Source: Elusimicrobiota bacterium | GTDB taxonomy: Bacteria > Elusimicrobiota > Elusimicrobia > UBA1565 > JACRDR01 | Assembly: GCA_016212845.1 (NCBI GenBank) | Contig: JACRDR010000063.1 | Span: 1-12,556 of the forward strand | DNA: 12,556 bases | Direction: 5' to 3' | In this document: piece after piece, positions 6,717-12,556 of the stretch | Layout: the number at the start of each line of letters is the position of its first letter | Position numbering within the stretch: the first letter of the stretch is position 1 | Notes under the pieces: model-generated | The model's input: only the letters and a program-made list of their open reading frames with translations | Told to the model about the DNA's origin: nothing | Databases searched by the model: none | Position numbers and translations under genes: made by a program

Positions 6717-7868
6717 TCAAGGGAGCGCGCAGCGCTTGGAGAGTTCGACGCGCTCGCCGCTCATCCGGCCGTCGCGGCGCAGTTCGAGAGCGACGTCGAC
6801 GCGCTCGGCGAGTCCTTCGCGGCAGAGGCGGCGGGCGTAGAGCTCGAACGGCCACGGCCCGAGCAGGCGGTTCGGCAGCGAGATGAAGGCGTACGGGTTG
6901 AAGACGATCTTGTCCCCCTCGCGAACGATCTCGGTCCAGTCCCCGCGATAGTAGGGGCTCGCGGCCGGAGAGACCGTGCCGTCGGGACGGCGCGTGGGCG
7001 CGCGCCATGGCCAGACGACGTCGAAGGTCCGCTCGCCCGCCGGGCTCGCGACGGTGATGCGCGCGGCGCCCGCGCGATCGTCCTCCGAGGGCGGAACGCC
7101 GGCGAGCAGAAAGAGCGCCAGCGCGGCCCAGGCCTGCCATTGCGCGGCCGAGGGTCGAAAGCCTCTTTGCATCGGGCCGACGTCGTCCCAAAAGGCGCAG
7201 AGCAGGAGCGGCGGGAGCAGGAGCGCAGACTCGCTTCGCAGCGCGTACGCCGCCGCCAGGACGGCCAGCGCGGCGGCGCGCGCGAGCCGGAGCTCCGAGA
7301 GCCAGAGGAGCGGCGCGAGCGCCTCGATGCCGACCCACAGCGCGCAGTACGGCGCGGCCCACGCCGGGAAGTCCGGGCGGGCCAGGAAATAGTCTCCCCC
7401 CGCCCACGAGGGTCCGAGCTTCGCGCGCGCGAGCGCCCAGAAGGAGGCGACGAGCCCCGCGCGCAGAAAGAACAGCCGCTCGCGCGCGACGAGGAACAAG
7501 AACGAGAGCAGAAGGTGGAGGTGATGCGCGTCGGAGTGCAGCCGCAGATCGCAGGCGTAGTAGTACGCCTTGTTCGCAAACAGGAACCCGAGCGTCCAGA
7601 GGGCGGCGCGGTCGTTCTTGCGGAACAGGCTCAGCAGGCCGAACAAGCCTAAAAAGTACAGGCCGGCGAGATGGAGCAGCGTCCAAAACGGCGGCAGGAG
7701 CCACGGGCCGCCGAGAGCGGCGACGAGTCTCGTCGGCAGGACGTTCGCGGTCTCGAGTCCGTACGTCGAAAGCGTCGCCGCGTGGTCGGCGTGCCAGACG
7801 CCGAAGGTGTGGCAGTAATAAAGGAGAAGGGCCGCGCACGCGAGCCGGAGCCGGGGCTCGAGCCTCAC
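6717..7868 (-). CDS. HTTM-domain membrane protein, second paralog
   Basis: A 383-residue HTTM protein (horizontally transferred transmembrane domain, related to vitamin-K-dependent gamma-carboxylase). Several hydrophobic helices fill residues 8-260, and a C-terminal domain of about 120 residues follows. It is a clear paralog of its upstream neighbour: both share FLF.N..YYY, an RL...H segment, LFF.R, and a KL.PSW..G motif. Lys150 of KLGPSW occupies the position of human GGCX Lys218 (KKLDADW), the proposed catalytic base. Its C-terminal domain ends in LYARRLCREG and differs from the neighbour's. It is shorter by about 85 residues. The start is the GTG at 7868, overlapping the preceding stop by four bases (GTGA), with GGAAGG five bases upstream. 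The substrate is unknown, and carboxylase activity is not established for most bacterial HTTM proteins. Confidence 0.85.
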   Translation of the reverse strand: MRLEPRLRLACAALLLYYCHTFGVWHADHAATLSTYGLETANVLPTRLVAALGGPWLLPPFWTLLHLAGLYFLGLFGLLSLFRKNDRAALWTLGFLFANKAYYYACDLRLHSDAHHLHLLLSFLFLVARERLFFLRAGLVASFWALARAKLGPSWAGGDYFLARPDFPAWAAPYCALWVGIEALAPLLWLSELRLARAAALAVLAAAYALRSESALLLPPLLLCAFWDDVGPMQRGFRPSAAQWQAWAALALFLLAGVPPSEDDRAGAARITVASPAGERTFDVVWPWRAPTRRPDGTVSPAASPYYRGDWTEIVREGDKIVFNPYAFISLPNRLLGPWPFELYARRLCREGLAERVDVALELRRDGRMSGERVELSKRCALP

Positions 7869-9271
7869 AGAGCCTTCCACGTGATCCACGGGTTGTGCGC
7901 GAGCGGCCGGTAGCGGGGATCCTCGCGGCAGAAATCCTGGATGTCGAGGACGCGGTACTCCGGCCCCTTCCGGTTGAGGCGGCTCGTGAGGCGGAGCGAG
8001 AGCCGGTCGGGCTTCCAGCGCCGGCAGAGCTCGCGGCCGTAGAACCAATAGACGTAGGGGTCGCCGTAGATCGCGCTCTCGCTCGCGGTGAAGAGCTGCG
8101 GGTTCCAGATCGCCGTGCCGTGCTCGTCGTAGAAGGTCGCGCGGGGATCGAACTCCGGCACGGGCTTCCCCCCGTCGGTCATCTCGCCTTCGACGCGCGC
8201 TAAGGTCGAGCGCTGGCCCTCGTAGTCGAACATCGACACCGAGCGGTCCGGACGGACCACTTCCCCACGGACGCGCCGGGCGCCCTTGGAGGCTTCGGCC
8301 TCGAATTGGGCGGCGCGGTTCGCCTCGAACATGAACATCCGGAGCCAGCGGCCTTCGCCGGTCAAGAGTATCGGGCCGGGAATGAACGCGGGCCAGATTC
8401 CGCCGAAGAAAAGCGCGGCCGCGAACGCCCAGCTGGGCGCATGGCGGGGAGTCCAGCGGTAGCCCTCCTGCATGGGCGCGTCGAAGTCGAGGAAGGCGGG
8501 CACGAGCGCGAGCAGCATAATCGCCGGATACGTCCAGCCGACCAGGGTGCTGGAGTACAAGTGGAATAGGATGAAGAGTCGCACCGACCCGTCCCGGAGC
8601 CTGCGGCTCGACGCGAGCCAGGCGAACGGACCCAGCGTCTCGAGTACGATCAGCGCCCAGCCCGCGCCGAGCACGGCCCAATCCGCCTTGGGCAGGAGCG
8701 GCAGCTTGTCCGGCGTGGAGTTGAAGGCCTCTCCCCAGAGCCACGACGGCGTCAGCTTCGTCCAGGCCGCGTCCAGGTAGCAGCACAGCAGCGTGAGGCG
8801 CACGAAGAAGAGCTTGTTGCGCGAGATCAGGAACATGAACGTCAGAAAGAGCTGGGCGTGCTTGTACGGCTGGATGAGCCGGAACTCCTGCAGGTAGTAA
8901 TAGAGCGTGTTGACGAAGAGGAAGGCCAGGATCGCGCAGGAGGCGGACCAGCGCCGCGCCAGCGCGAGGAAGAAGCCGAGGACCCCGAGCAGGGACAGGA
9001 CGTGGAGCCAGGCGTTGGTCCAGAACTGGTCGAGGAAAACCATGCTCCGGAGGCCTTCGACGGGCCAGGTCGAGACGAAGTTGAGCGTGTCGGTCCCGAG
9101 CGTGGAGTACGCCGGGTTGTCCTTCATCAGCCAGAAGGAGACGTAGGCGTAGAAGTTGAGGCCCGCCAGCAGGAGCTGGAGGCGCAGGTCGGAGTCGATC
9201 TCGTCGACCCCGAAAAAAAGAGAGAGACCGGAACGCGTCTCCGGTCTCTCCTCTTTTCGGACGGCGGGCAC
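7865..9271 (-). CDS. HTTM-domain membrane protein, first paralog
   Basis: A vitamin-K-dependent-carboxylase-like membrane protein of up to 468 residues. Helices span about 30-300: the first at 31-49, then conserved FLFVNTLYYY (117-126), RL...KHAQLFL (131-143) and FFVRL. TKLTPSWLWG (171-180) places Lys172 at the GGCX Lys218 position. A polar C-terminal domain (about 310-468), probably extracytoplasmic, contains WNPQLFTASES and YVYWFYGRELCRRW and resembles the lumenal tail of carboxylase relatives. The start is uncertain. The first usable codon is a GTG at 9271 sharing one base with the Hint stop (TAGTG), but residues 1-20 are then encoded by an intrinsic terminator. The next ATG (codon 49) would delete the first helix. 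A non-standard start after the terminator is the alternative. It overlaps the next gene by four bases. Confidence 0.85.
   Translation of the reverse strand: MPAVRKEERPETRSGLSLFFGVDEIDSDLRLQLLLAGLNFYAYVSFWLMKDNPAYSTLGTDTLNFVSTWPVEGLRSMVFLDQFWTNAWLHVLSLLGVLGFFLALARRWSASCAILAFLFVNTLYYYLQEFRLIQPYKHAQLFLTFMFLISRNKLFFVRLTLLCCYLDAAWTKLTPSWLWGEAFNSTPDKLPLLPKADWAVLGAGWALIVLETLGPFAWLASSRRLRDGSVRLFILFHLYSSTLVGWTYPAIMLLALVPAFLDFDAPMQEGYRWTPRHAPSWAFAAALFFGGIWPAFIPGPILLTGEGRWLRMFMFEANRAAQFEAEASKGARRVRGEVVRPDRSVSMFDYEGQRSTLARVEGEMTDGGKPVPEFDPRATFYDEHGTAIWNPQLFTASESAIYGDPYVYWFYGRELCRRWKPDRLSLRLTSRLNRKGPEYRVLDIQDFCREDPRYRPLAHNPWITWKAL
9213..9250 (-). terminator. Intrinsic terminator behind the Hint gene
   Basis: On the minus strand an uninterrupted 11-base-pair stem (9240-9250 with 9222-9232, core AGAGACCGGA) closes a seven-base loop and is followed by TC and seven T residues (9213-9219). 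This is the textbook form of a Rho-independent terminator and the only one in the window. It lies 20 bases past the Hint stop codon, inside the likely 5' end of the next gene. It should therefore limit transcription into the HTTM and protease genes. Confidence 0.88.
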
Positions 9272-10329
9272 TACTTCTTCTTCTCTTCCCCGGCGCCCTT
9301 CTTCATCGAGATTACGCGATGCTTCGGGCCCATCGCGAGCTTGTCGTTGATCACGACGTACTCGTTGACCGTCACGTTGGGCCAGACCTTCTTGACCTTG
9401 GCGGTGCCCATGCCCTTGGACTTGGGCCAGAAGGCCATGAGGCCCTCGCCTTCCCGCACCAGTTCGATCGCCTTGCGCGTGCCGTCGGCCATGAGCACCT
9501 TCGTGCCGGCGAGCAGGCCTTCGCCTTCGTCGAGCTGGTTGTCCTTGTTGTGGACCAGCACGCCTTCCGCGAAGTAGTTGGACGGCGGGTTCTCGACGAA
9601 CAGCGGGAAGATGTCGACCGGGCCGGGCCGCTTCACGATCTTGGTGATTTCGACCGGATTGCCCTTTTCGTCGACCAGCTTGTCGCCGACCTTCAGTTCG
9701 TCGACCCGGGTCCACTTGCCGTTGGCCATGAACAAGTGCGGCCCCGTGACGCCGTTGGACCCGTTGATCTGATAGAACGAGTCCCACTCCGACTTGTAGC
9801 GGTCCGTGACCGTGGAGATGATCTTCTTGCCGTTCTCGTCGGAGGAGAAGACCTTGTCGCCCGGCTTCACGTCCTCCACGTTCTTGTAGGTGCCGTCGGC
9901 CATGCTGATCTGCGTGCCGGCGACGAAGCACCGGTGGTACGGCGGCGGCGGCGGGGGCGGCGGCGGCGGATTCACGACCGTGACGGTGCGGCTCATGGTG
10001 GACGCGTCGCCGCAGTCCGACTTCGCCGTGACCGTGAAGGTATGCGCCCCGAGAGAGCCCAGGTACTGGCTCTTGCTGCCGTTGAGCGCGGTCTCTCCGA
10101 AGTTCGACTCGAGCGTCGTCGCGTCGGTCGAGGACCAGGTCAACGTGATGTTCGACCCGATGTAGACCTGGGACGCGATCGGATTGAGGAATACGTCTTG
10201 GATTTTACAGGTGTTTTTGACCGTCGCGTCGGTTTCGCCGGTGAGGCTGCTTCCGGCGCGAACGTAGGCGATGGACCCCGCCGTAAGTCCGAGCGCGGCG
10301 CCCAGTACGAAAAGACTCTTTCTAGTCAT
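9271..10329 (-). CDS. Secreted Ig-like/Hint autoprocessing-type protein with second degenerate half-Hint
   Basis: A 352-residue exported protein. A signal peptide covers about residues 1-25 (basic MTRK, hydrophobic 5-22, likely cut after VRA). An Ig-like/PKD-like domain follows (about 40-119, with ITLTWSSTDA), then ten prolines (121-130), then a Hint domain (134-261). The Hint begins CFVAGTQISMADGT with nucleophile Cys134, has VTGPHLF (His198) as the block-B equivalent, and ends LVHN (His260, Asn261). Residues 271-345 repeat the N-terminal half of a Hint (LLAGTKVLMADGT, MGPKHRV with His337), but the cysteine is Leu and the block-B Thr is Gly. Lys262 follows the HN, so protein splicing is unlikely; cleavage or ester formation is more plausible. 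I recognise no toxin domain. The ATG at 10329 has GGGGGAGG six bases upstream. It heads the HTTM/M50B array. Confidence 0.87.
   Translation of the reverse strand: MTRKSLFVLGAALGLTAGSIAYVRAGSSLTGETDATVKNTCKIQDVFLNPIASQVYIGSNITLTWSSTDATTLESNFGETALNGSKSQYLGSLGAHTFTVTAKSDCGDASTMSRTVTVVNPPPPPPPPPPYHRCFVAGTQISMADGTYKNVEDVKPGDKVFSSDENGKKIISTVTDRYKSEWDSFYQINGSNGVTGPHLFMANGKWTRVDELKVGDKLVDEKGNPVEITKIVKRPGPVDIFPLFVENPPSNYFAEGVLVHNKDNQLDEGEGLLAGTKVLMADGTRKAIELVREGEGLMAFWPKSKGMGTAKVKKVWPNVTVNEYVVINDKLAMGPKHRVISMKKGAGEEKKK
9940..9969 (-). repeat. CCG codon repeat encoding ten prolines
   Basis: Ten consecutive proline codons (nine CCG, one CCC) form a simple trinucleotide tract between the Ig-like domain and the Hint domain. 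The tract is likely an extended, rigid linker. Such tracts can change length by slippage, and ribosomes stall on polyproline without elongation factor P, so translation of this protein may depend on EF-P. Confidence 0.9.
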
Positions 10330-10335
10330 TTCCTG

Positions 10336-10343
10336 CCTCCCCC
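10336..10343 (-). promoter_or_regulatory. Strong ribosome binding site of the Hint gene
   Basis: GGGGGAGG on the minus strand lies six bases before the ATG at 10329. It fixes the start at that ATG rather than at a codon 33 bases upstream, and gives a normal signal peptide. It is among the strongest binding sites in the window, consistent with high expression of the secreted protein. Confidence 0.8.
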
Positions 10344-10373
10344 TGTCGGGAGCTCCGGACATCTATACCCCGA

Positions 10374-10402
10374 ATGACAAAAAAGGTTACATCCGCCGTC
10401 AA
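10374..10402 (-). promoter_or_regulatory. Putative promoter of the Hint/HTTM/M50B array
   Basis: On the minus strand TTGACG (10397-10402) matches five of six bases of the sigma70 -35 box. TGTCAT (10374-10379), 17 bases on, matches four of six of the -10. Transcription would start near 10367, leaving a leader of about 40 bases with a strong ribosome binding site. The 103 bases between the ccdA-type stop and the Hint start leave room for a separate promoter. This is consensus matching only; a nearby TATAGA (about 10361-10366) is an alternative -10 without a good partner. Confidence 0.4.
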
Positions 10403-10432
10403 AACCGCGCAAGGCCCAGATCGAGGGACTCC

Positions 10433-11164
10433 CTAAATGGCAAAACGGCGCAGCCAGGACGGCATGAGGCTGACCAGGAGGGTGAGTCGGTTGGCGAGCA
10501 TCAAGCACCCGACGAGGATCAGCAGCGCCCCGGCGGCGATCTCCCCCCACCTTATATAGGCCCGGTACCGGGAAAAGAAGCGGAGGAAGGCGGCGGTCGC
10601 GAAGCCCGTGACGATAAAGGGGATGCCTAGGCCCAGGGAGTAAACGAACAGGAGCGCCATGCCGCGGGAGACCGACTCCTCCCGCGCGGCCAGGGCCAGG
10701 ATGCCCGCGAGGATCGGACCGATGCAGGGGGTCCAGCCGAAGGCGAAGGCCAGCCCCATGACGAACGCTCCCGCGGCCCCGGGCGAGACCCCGGCGGTCT
10801 GGAAGCGCCTCTCCATGTAAAGCCACTTGATCGTGATGAGGCCGGTCGTGTGCAGGCCGAAGGCGATGACGACGACCCCGGCGGCCGTGTTGAGGACGTT
10901 CCGGTAGGCGTCGAGCCAGAGGCCCACGACGGACGCGCTCGCGCCGAGCATCGTGAACACCAAGCCGAAGCCCAGCACGAAGAAGATCGCGGCGAGACCG
11001 GCCTTGCGGCCGGCCGCGGACGAACCGGCCTGGAGCTCCTCGAGCGAGACGCCAGACATGAAGGAGACGTAGCCGGGGACGAGCGGCAGGACGCACGGCG
11101 AGAGGAAGGAGACGACGCCGGCCGCGAACGCGGTCAGCCAGTTGACGTCGGCGGCGTGGTTCAG
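10433..11164 (-). CDS. ccdA: CcdA-type thiol-disulfide transporter
   Basis: A six-helix membrane protein of about 243 residues that should carry reducing equivalents from cytoplasmic thioredoxin across the membrane, for cytochrome c maturation or other extracytoplasmic thiol proteins. The two redox cysteines lie in the family motifs FLSPCVLPLVPGY (Cys24) and GWTPCIGPILAG (Cys147). Further helices cover about 53-80, 90-112, 168-195 and 207-230. Length is normal for CcdA and there is no DsbD-like periplasmic or thioredoxin domain. The start is unusual: no ATG, GTG or TTG lies next to the first helix. A CTG at 11164 overlaps the upstream stop by four bases (CTGA), and a GTG at 11224 would add 20 residues inside the CDGSH gene. 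The start given is the CTG. The acceptor protein is not in the window. Confidence 0.88.
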   Translation of the reverse strand: MNHAADVNWLTAFAAGVVSFLSPCVLPLVPGYVSFMSGVSLEELQAGSSAAGRKAGLAAIFFVLGFGLVFTMLGASASVVGLWLDAYRNVLNTAAGVVVIAFGLHTTGLITIKWLYMERRFQTAGVSPGAAGAFVMGLAFAFGWTPCIGPILAGILALAAREESVSRGMALLFVYSLGLGIPFIVTGFATAAFLRFFSRYRAYIRWGEIAAGALLILVGCLMLANRLTLLVSLMPSWLRRFAI

Positions 11165-11406
11165 GGGAGTGTCTTGTGCGTGCCGTCGCAGAACGGCGGC
11201 GTCTTGGTCTTCTTGCAGCCGCACCAGGCGACTTTCTTCGGTTCGGTGAAGTTGAAGACGACGGGGCGCATGCCGGTGTTTTCCCGGCCATGGGAGCCGT
11301 CGCAGTACGGCTGGTTCTTGGAATGGCCGCAGGAGCACCAGGCCTTGGTGCCGGCGGCTTCCTCCTTCACGTACGGGGCCTTCTGGGGACAGAGGGGCTC
11401 GGACAT
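11161..11406 (-). CDS. Double-CDGSH iron-sulfur protein
   Basis: A small soluble protein (81 residues) carrying two CDGSH motifs, each a three-Cys-one-His ligand set for a redox-active, pH-labile 2Fe-2S cluster. Motif one has Cys24, Cys26, Cys35 and His39 (CSCGHSKNQPYCDGSH). Motif two has Cys62, Cys64, Cys73 and His77 (CGCKKTKTPPFCDGTH). The two-motif arrangement in one chain resembles the Miner2 class rather than the single-motif, dimeric mitoNEET class. There is no membrane anchor. The ATG at 11406 has GAGG six bases upstream within the end of nuoI, and only one base separates the two genes. Its place between nuoI and a thiol transporter suggests a role in electron transfer or iron-sulfur handling, but no partner is known. 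Confidence 0.93.
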   Translation of the reverse strand: MSEPLCPQKAPYVKEEAAGTKAWCSCGHSKNQPYCDGSHGRENTGMRPVVFNFTEPKKVAWCGCKKTKTPPFCDGTHKTLP

Positions 11407-11407
11407 T

Positions 11408-12010
11408 TTAACCTCGCTTGGGTTCCTGGCGCTTCTCGCTCTCGCCGCCGGGCCAGACCGGATGCGGCTCCTTCTTCTTGTCGCCCAGGAGCTCGGGCAT
11501 CGTCCAAAGCAGGTCCTCGCGGCTCCCGGTCGACAGCGCGACCTGGCCGGTGTCCATGCGGATCGCGTCCACCGGGCAGGCCTCCACGCAGTAGCCGCAG
11601 AAGACGCAGAGCCCGAGATCGATCTCGAAGGACTTCGCGCGCTTCTCGATCTGGGTGACGGGCGACTCCTCGGCGCGGATGTGGATGCACTCCGCCGGGC
11701 AGACCGTCTCGCACATCATGCACGCGACGCATCGAGGCGTGCCGTCCTCGCGCTTGAGGAGGCGGTGCCGGGTGCGGGCGCGCTTGGCGACGACCGCCGG
11801 GTCCTCGGGGTACTGGATCGTGACCGCGCCCGGCAGGCCGCCCAGCCCGAGCGCCCGCCGCGCGTGCCGGAAAAGGTTCACGAAGAGGTGGCGGAACGTG
11901 ATCGCGAGCCCGCGCCACAGCTCGACGAGATAGATGCGCTCGGCCAGTCCCATCTCCGGGCGGGAGACGGTCTTGGCCGGATGGCGCTCGAGGCTCGAGG
12001 GGCCGCTCAT
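11408..12010 (-). CDS. nuoI: NADH-quinone oxidoreductase subunit I (two 4Fe-4S ferredoxin subunit)
   Basis: Complex I peripheral-arm subunit that carries electrons through clusters N6a and N6b towards the quinone site. It has 200 residues. The two 4Fe-4S motifs are Cys94/97/100/104 (CVACMMCETVCP) and Cys135/138/141/145 (CVFCGYCVEACP), each with the usual CP ending. The N-terminal part (about 20-60) with LWRGLAITFRHLFVN fits the amphipathic membrane-binding helices of NuoI. The C-terminal 25 residues are a charged tail rich in Lys, Glu and Pro. The ATG at 12010 overlaps the nuoH stop by four bases (ATGA), supporting this start over a longer frame read into nuoH. It is followed one base later by the CDGSH gene, so the expected nuoJKLMN genes are not next in line. 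Confidence 0.95.
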   Translation of the reverse strand: MSGPSSLERHPAKTVSRPEMGLAERIYLVELWRGLAITFRHLFVNLFRHARRALGLGGLPGAVTIQYPEDPAVVAKRARTRHRLLKREDGTPRCVACMMCETVCPAECIHIRAEESPVTQIEKRAKSFEIDLGLCVFCGYCVEACPVDAIRMDTGQVALSTGSREDLLWTMPELLGDKKKEPHPVWPGGESEKRQEPKRG

Positions 12011-12556
12011 TGGAGGAAGTATACCACCCAGAGGGTCGCGAACGCGTTGAGGAGCGCCAGCGGCAAAAGGTTTTTCCAGCCCAGGTGCAGCAGCTGGTCG
12101 AAGCGAAAGCGCGGCAGCGTCCAGCGGATCTGCATGAGCAGGAAAATCACGGCCAAGGTTTTGACGGAGAACACCGCCACCTGCGCGAGCCCGAGCAGCG
12201 GCTGCGGCAGGAGGGACAGCCCCGGGAAGTGCCAGCCGCCAAGGAAAAGCGCCGCGCAGAGGCCGGAGATCACGATCGTCTCCATGAAGTCGGTCATCAT
12301 GAACATGACGAACTTCATGCCGGAGTACTCGATGAAGTAGCCGACGATCTCGGACTCGCCCTCGGGGACGTCGAAGGGCGTGCGCTTGGTCTCGGCGGCG
12401 CCGGCGGTCAAGAAGAGGATGAAGCCCAGGGGCTGGAGGACGATGCCCCACAAGCCGTGCGCGGCCTGCCAGCGGACCGCGTCGCCTAGGTCGAGCGTGC
12501 CGTAGATAAATAGCAGCGCCGCGAGGCTGGTGAGCATCGAGACTTCGTAGGAGACC
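12007..12556 (-). CDS. nuoH: NADH-quinone oxidoreductase subunit H, 5' part outside window
   Basis: C-terminal part (about 183 residues) of the complex I membrane subunit that joins the quinone site to the proton-pumping arm. Diagnostic segments are VSYEVS at the left of the visible protein, KRTPFDVPEGESEIVGYFIEYSGMKF (a conserved acidic loop near the quinone cavity, here described in part), LFLGGW, and the terminal RWTLPRFRFDQLLHLGWK block. About five membrane helices are visible. The segment MMTDFMETIVISG replaces the EYANM-type form of Proteobacterial NuoH and resembles sequences I associate with Myxococcota-like lineages. The start lies beyond 12556. The stop overlaps the nuoI start by four bases. 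Confidence 0.95.
   Translation of the reverse strand, partial: VSYEVSMLTSLAALLFIYGTLDLGDAVRWQAAHGLWGIVLQPLGFILFLTAGAAETKRTPFDVPEGESEIVGYFIEYSGMKFVMFMMTDFMETIVISGLCAALFLGGWHFPGLSLLPQPLLGLAQVAVFSVKTLAVIFLLMQIRWTLPRFRFDQLLHLGWKNLLPLALLNAFATLWVVYFLQ

Noticed and set aside
6429..7652. Plus-strand frame antisense to the M50B and HTTM genes
   Set aside because: No domain is recognisable, and the minus strand carries HTTM and HEISH motifs with hydrophobic periodicity.
7865..9931. Reading the two HTTM frames as long fusions extending upstream (to 9931 and 8786)
   Set aside because: The extra N-terminal parts are out-of-frame readings of the Hint and first HTTM genes, charged and without domains; overlapping stop/start junctions mark the true starts.
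9271..10329. Splicing intein or polymorphic toxin in the Hint protein
   Set aside because: The residue after His-Asn is Lys, so there is no splicing nucleophile, and the C-terminus is a half-Hint with no toxin domain or immunity gene recognised.
10424..10434. AGGGAGTCCCT palindrome at the ccdA stop as a terminator
   Set aside because: It has no room for a loop and no adjoining T tract; the TTTTTT farther on has only a four-pair stem in front of it.
10850..12340. Plus-strand 496-residue frame antisense to nuoH/nuoI/CDGSH/ccdA
   Set aside because: All four minus-strand genes have diagnostic motifs; the plus frame has none.
1..12556. tRNA, rRNA, CRISPR, insertion sequence or attachment-site repeats
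   Set aside because: Reading both strands showed no cloverleaf, no spaced direct repeats, no transposase-like protein and no terminal inverted repeats; gene spacing leaves little room for them.

Overview
The window is about two-thirds G+C, almost fully coding, and reads as a chromosomal segment of a free-living bacterium with a respiratory chain (complex I genes, a CcdA thiol transporter). All genes but one lie on the minus strand. The base composition, frequent GTG starts and a NuoH C-terminus of the type I associate with Myxococcota-like lineages suggest a high-GC Gram-negative group such as Myxococcota or high-GC Elusimicrobiota. This is inference; there is no rRNA or marker gene here that fixes the taxon.

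Reading the minus strand from the right edge: (1) 12556-10433 holds the 3' part of nuoH, nuoI, a small double-CDGSH iron-sulfur protein and a CcdA-type transporter, joined by a 4-base overlap, a 1-base gap and a 4-base overlap, so they look like one operon. (2) After about 100 bases with a possible promoter comes a four-gene array at 10329-6017: a secreted Ig-like/Hint protein, two tandem paralogous HTTM (vitamin-K-dependent-carboxylase-like) membrane proteins, and a small M50B-type membrane metalloprotease. Junctions are a 1-base overlap, a 4-base overlap and a 31-base gap. A strong intrinsic terminator lies directly behind the Hint gene, inside the likely 5' coding end of the first HTTM gene. 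(3) A single plus-strand gene of unknown function (5282-6016) abuts the protease gene stop-to-stop. (4) A divergent minus-strand signalling cluster at 5201-1 holds a membrane PAS histidine kinase, a translationally coupled single-domain response regulator, a zinc-ribbon/four-helix membrane protein, and a CHASE3-PAS-PAS histidine kinase cut by the left edge.

The most interesting part is the Hint-HTTM-HTTM-M50B array. It looks like a dedicated pathway for making, processing or anchoring a secreted autoprocessing protein, loosely comparable to SdpABC, where an HTTM protein matures an exported peptide. The first Hint domain keeps its key residues. A second, C-terminal half-Hint has lost the nucleophilic cysteine. 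Both HTTM proteins keep a lysine aligned with the carboxylase catalytic lysine. The terminator after the first gene would make the secreted protein far more abundant than the membrane enzymes. The system's function is inferred, not shown.

No tRNA, rRNA, CRISPR array, insertion sequence or gene-free stretch above 300 bases was seen.
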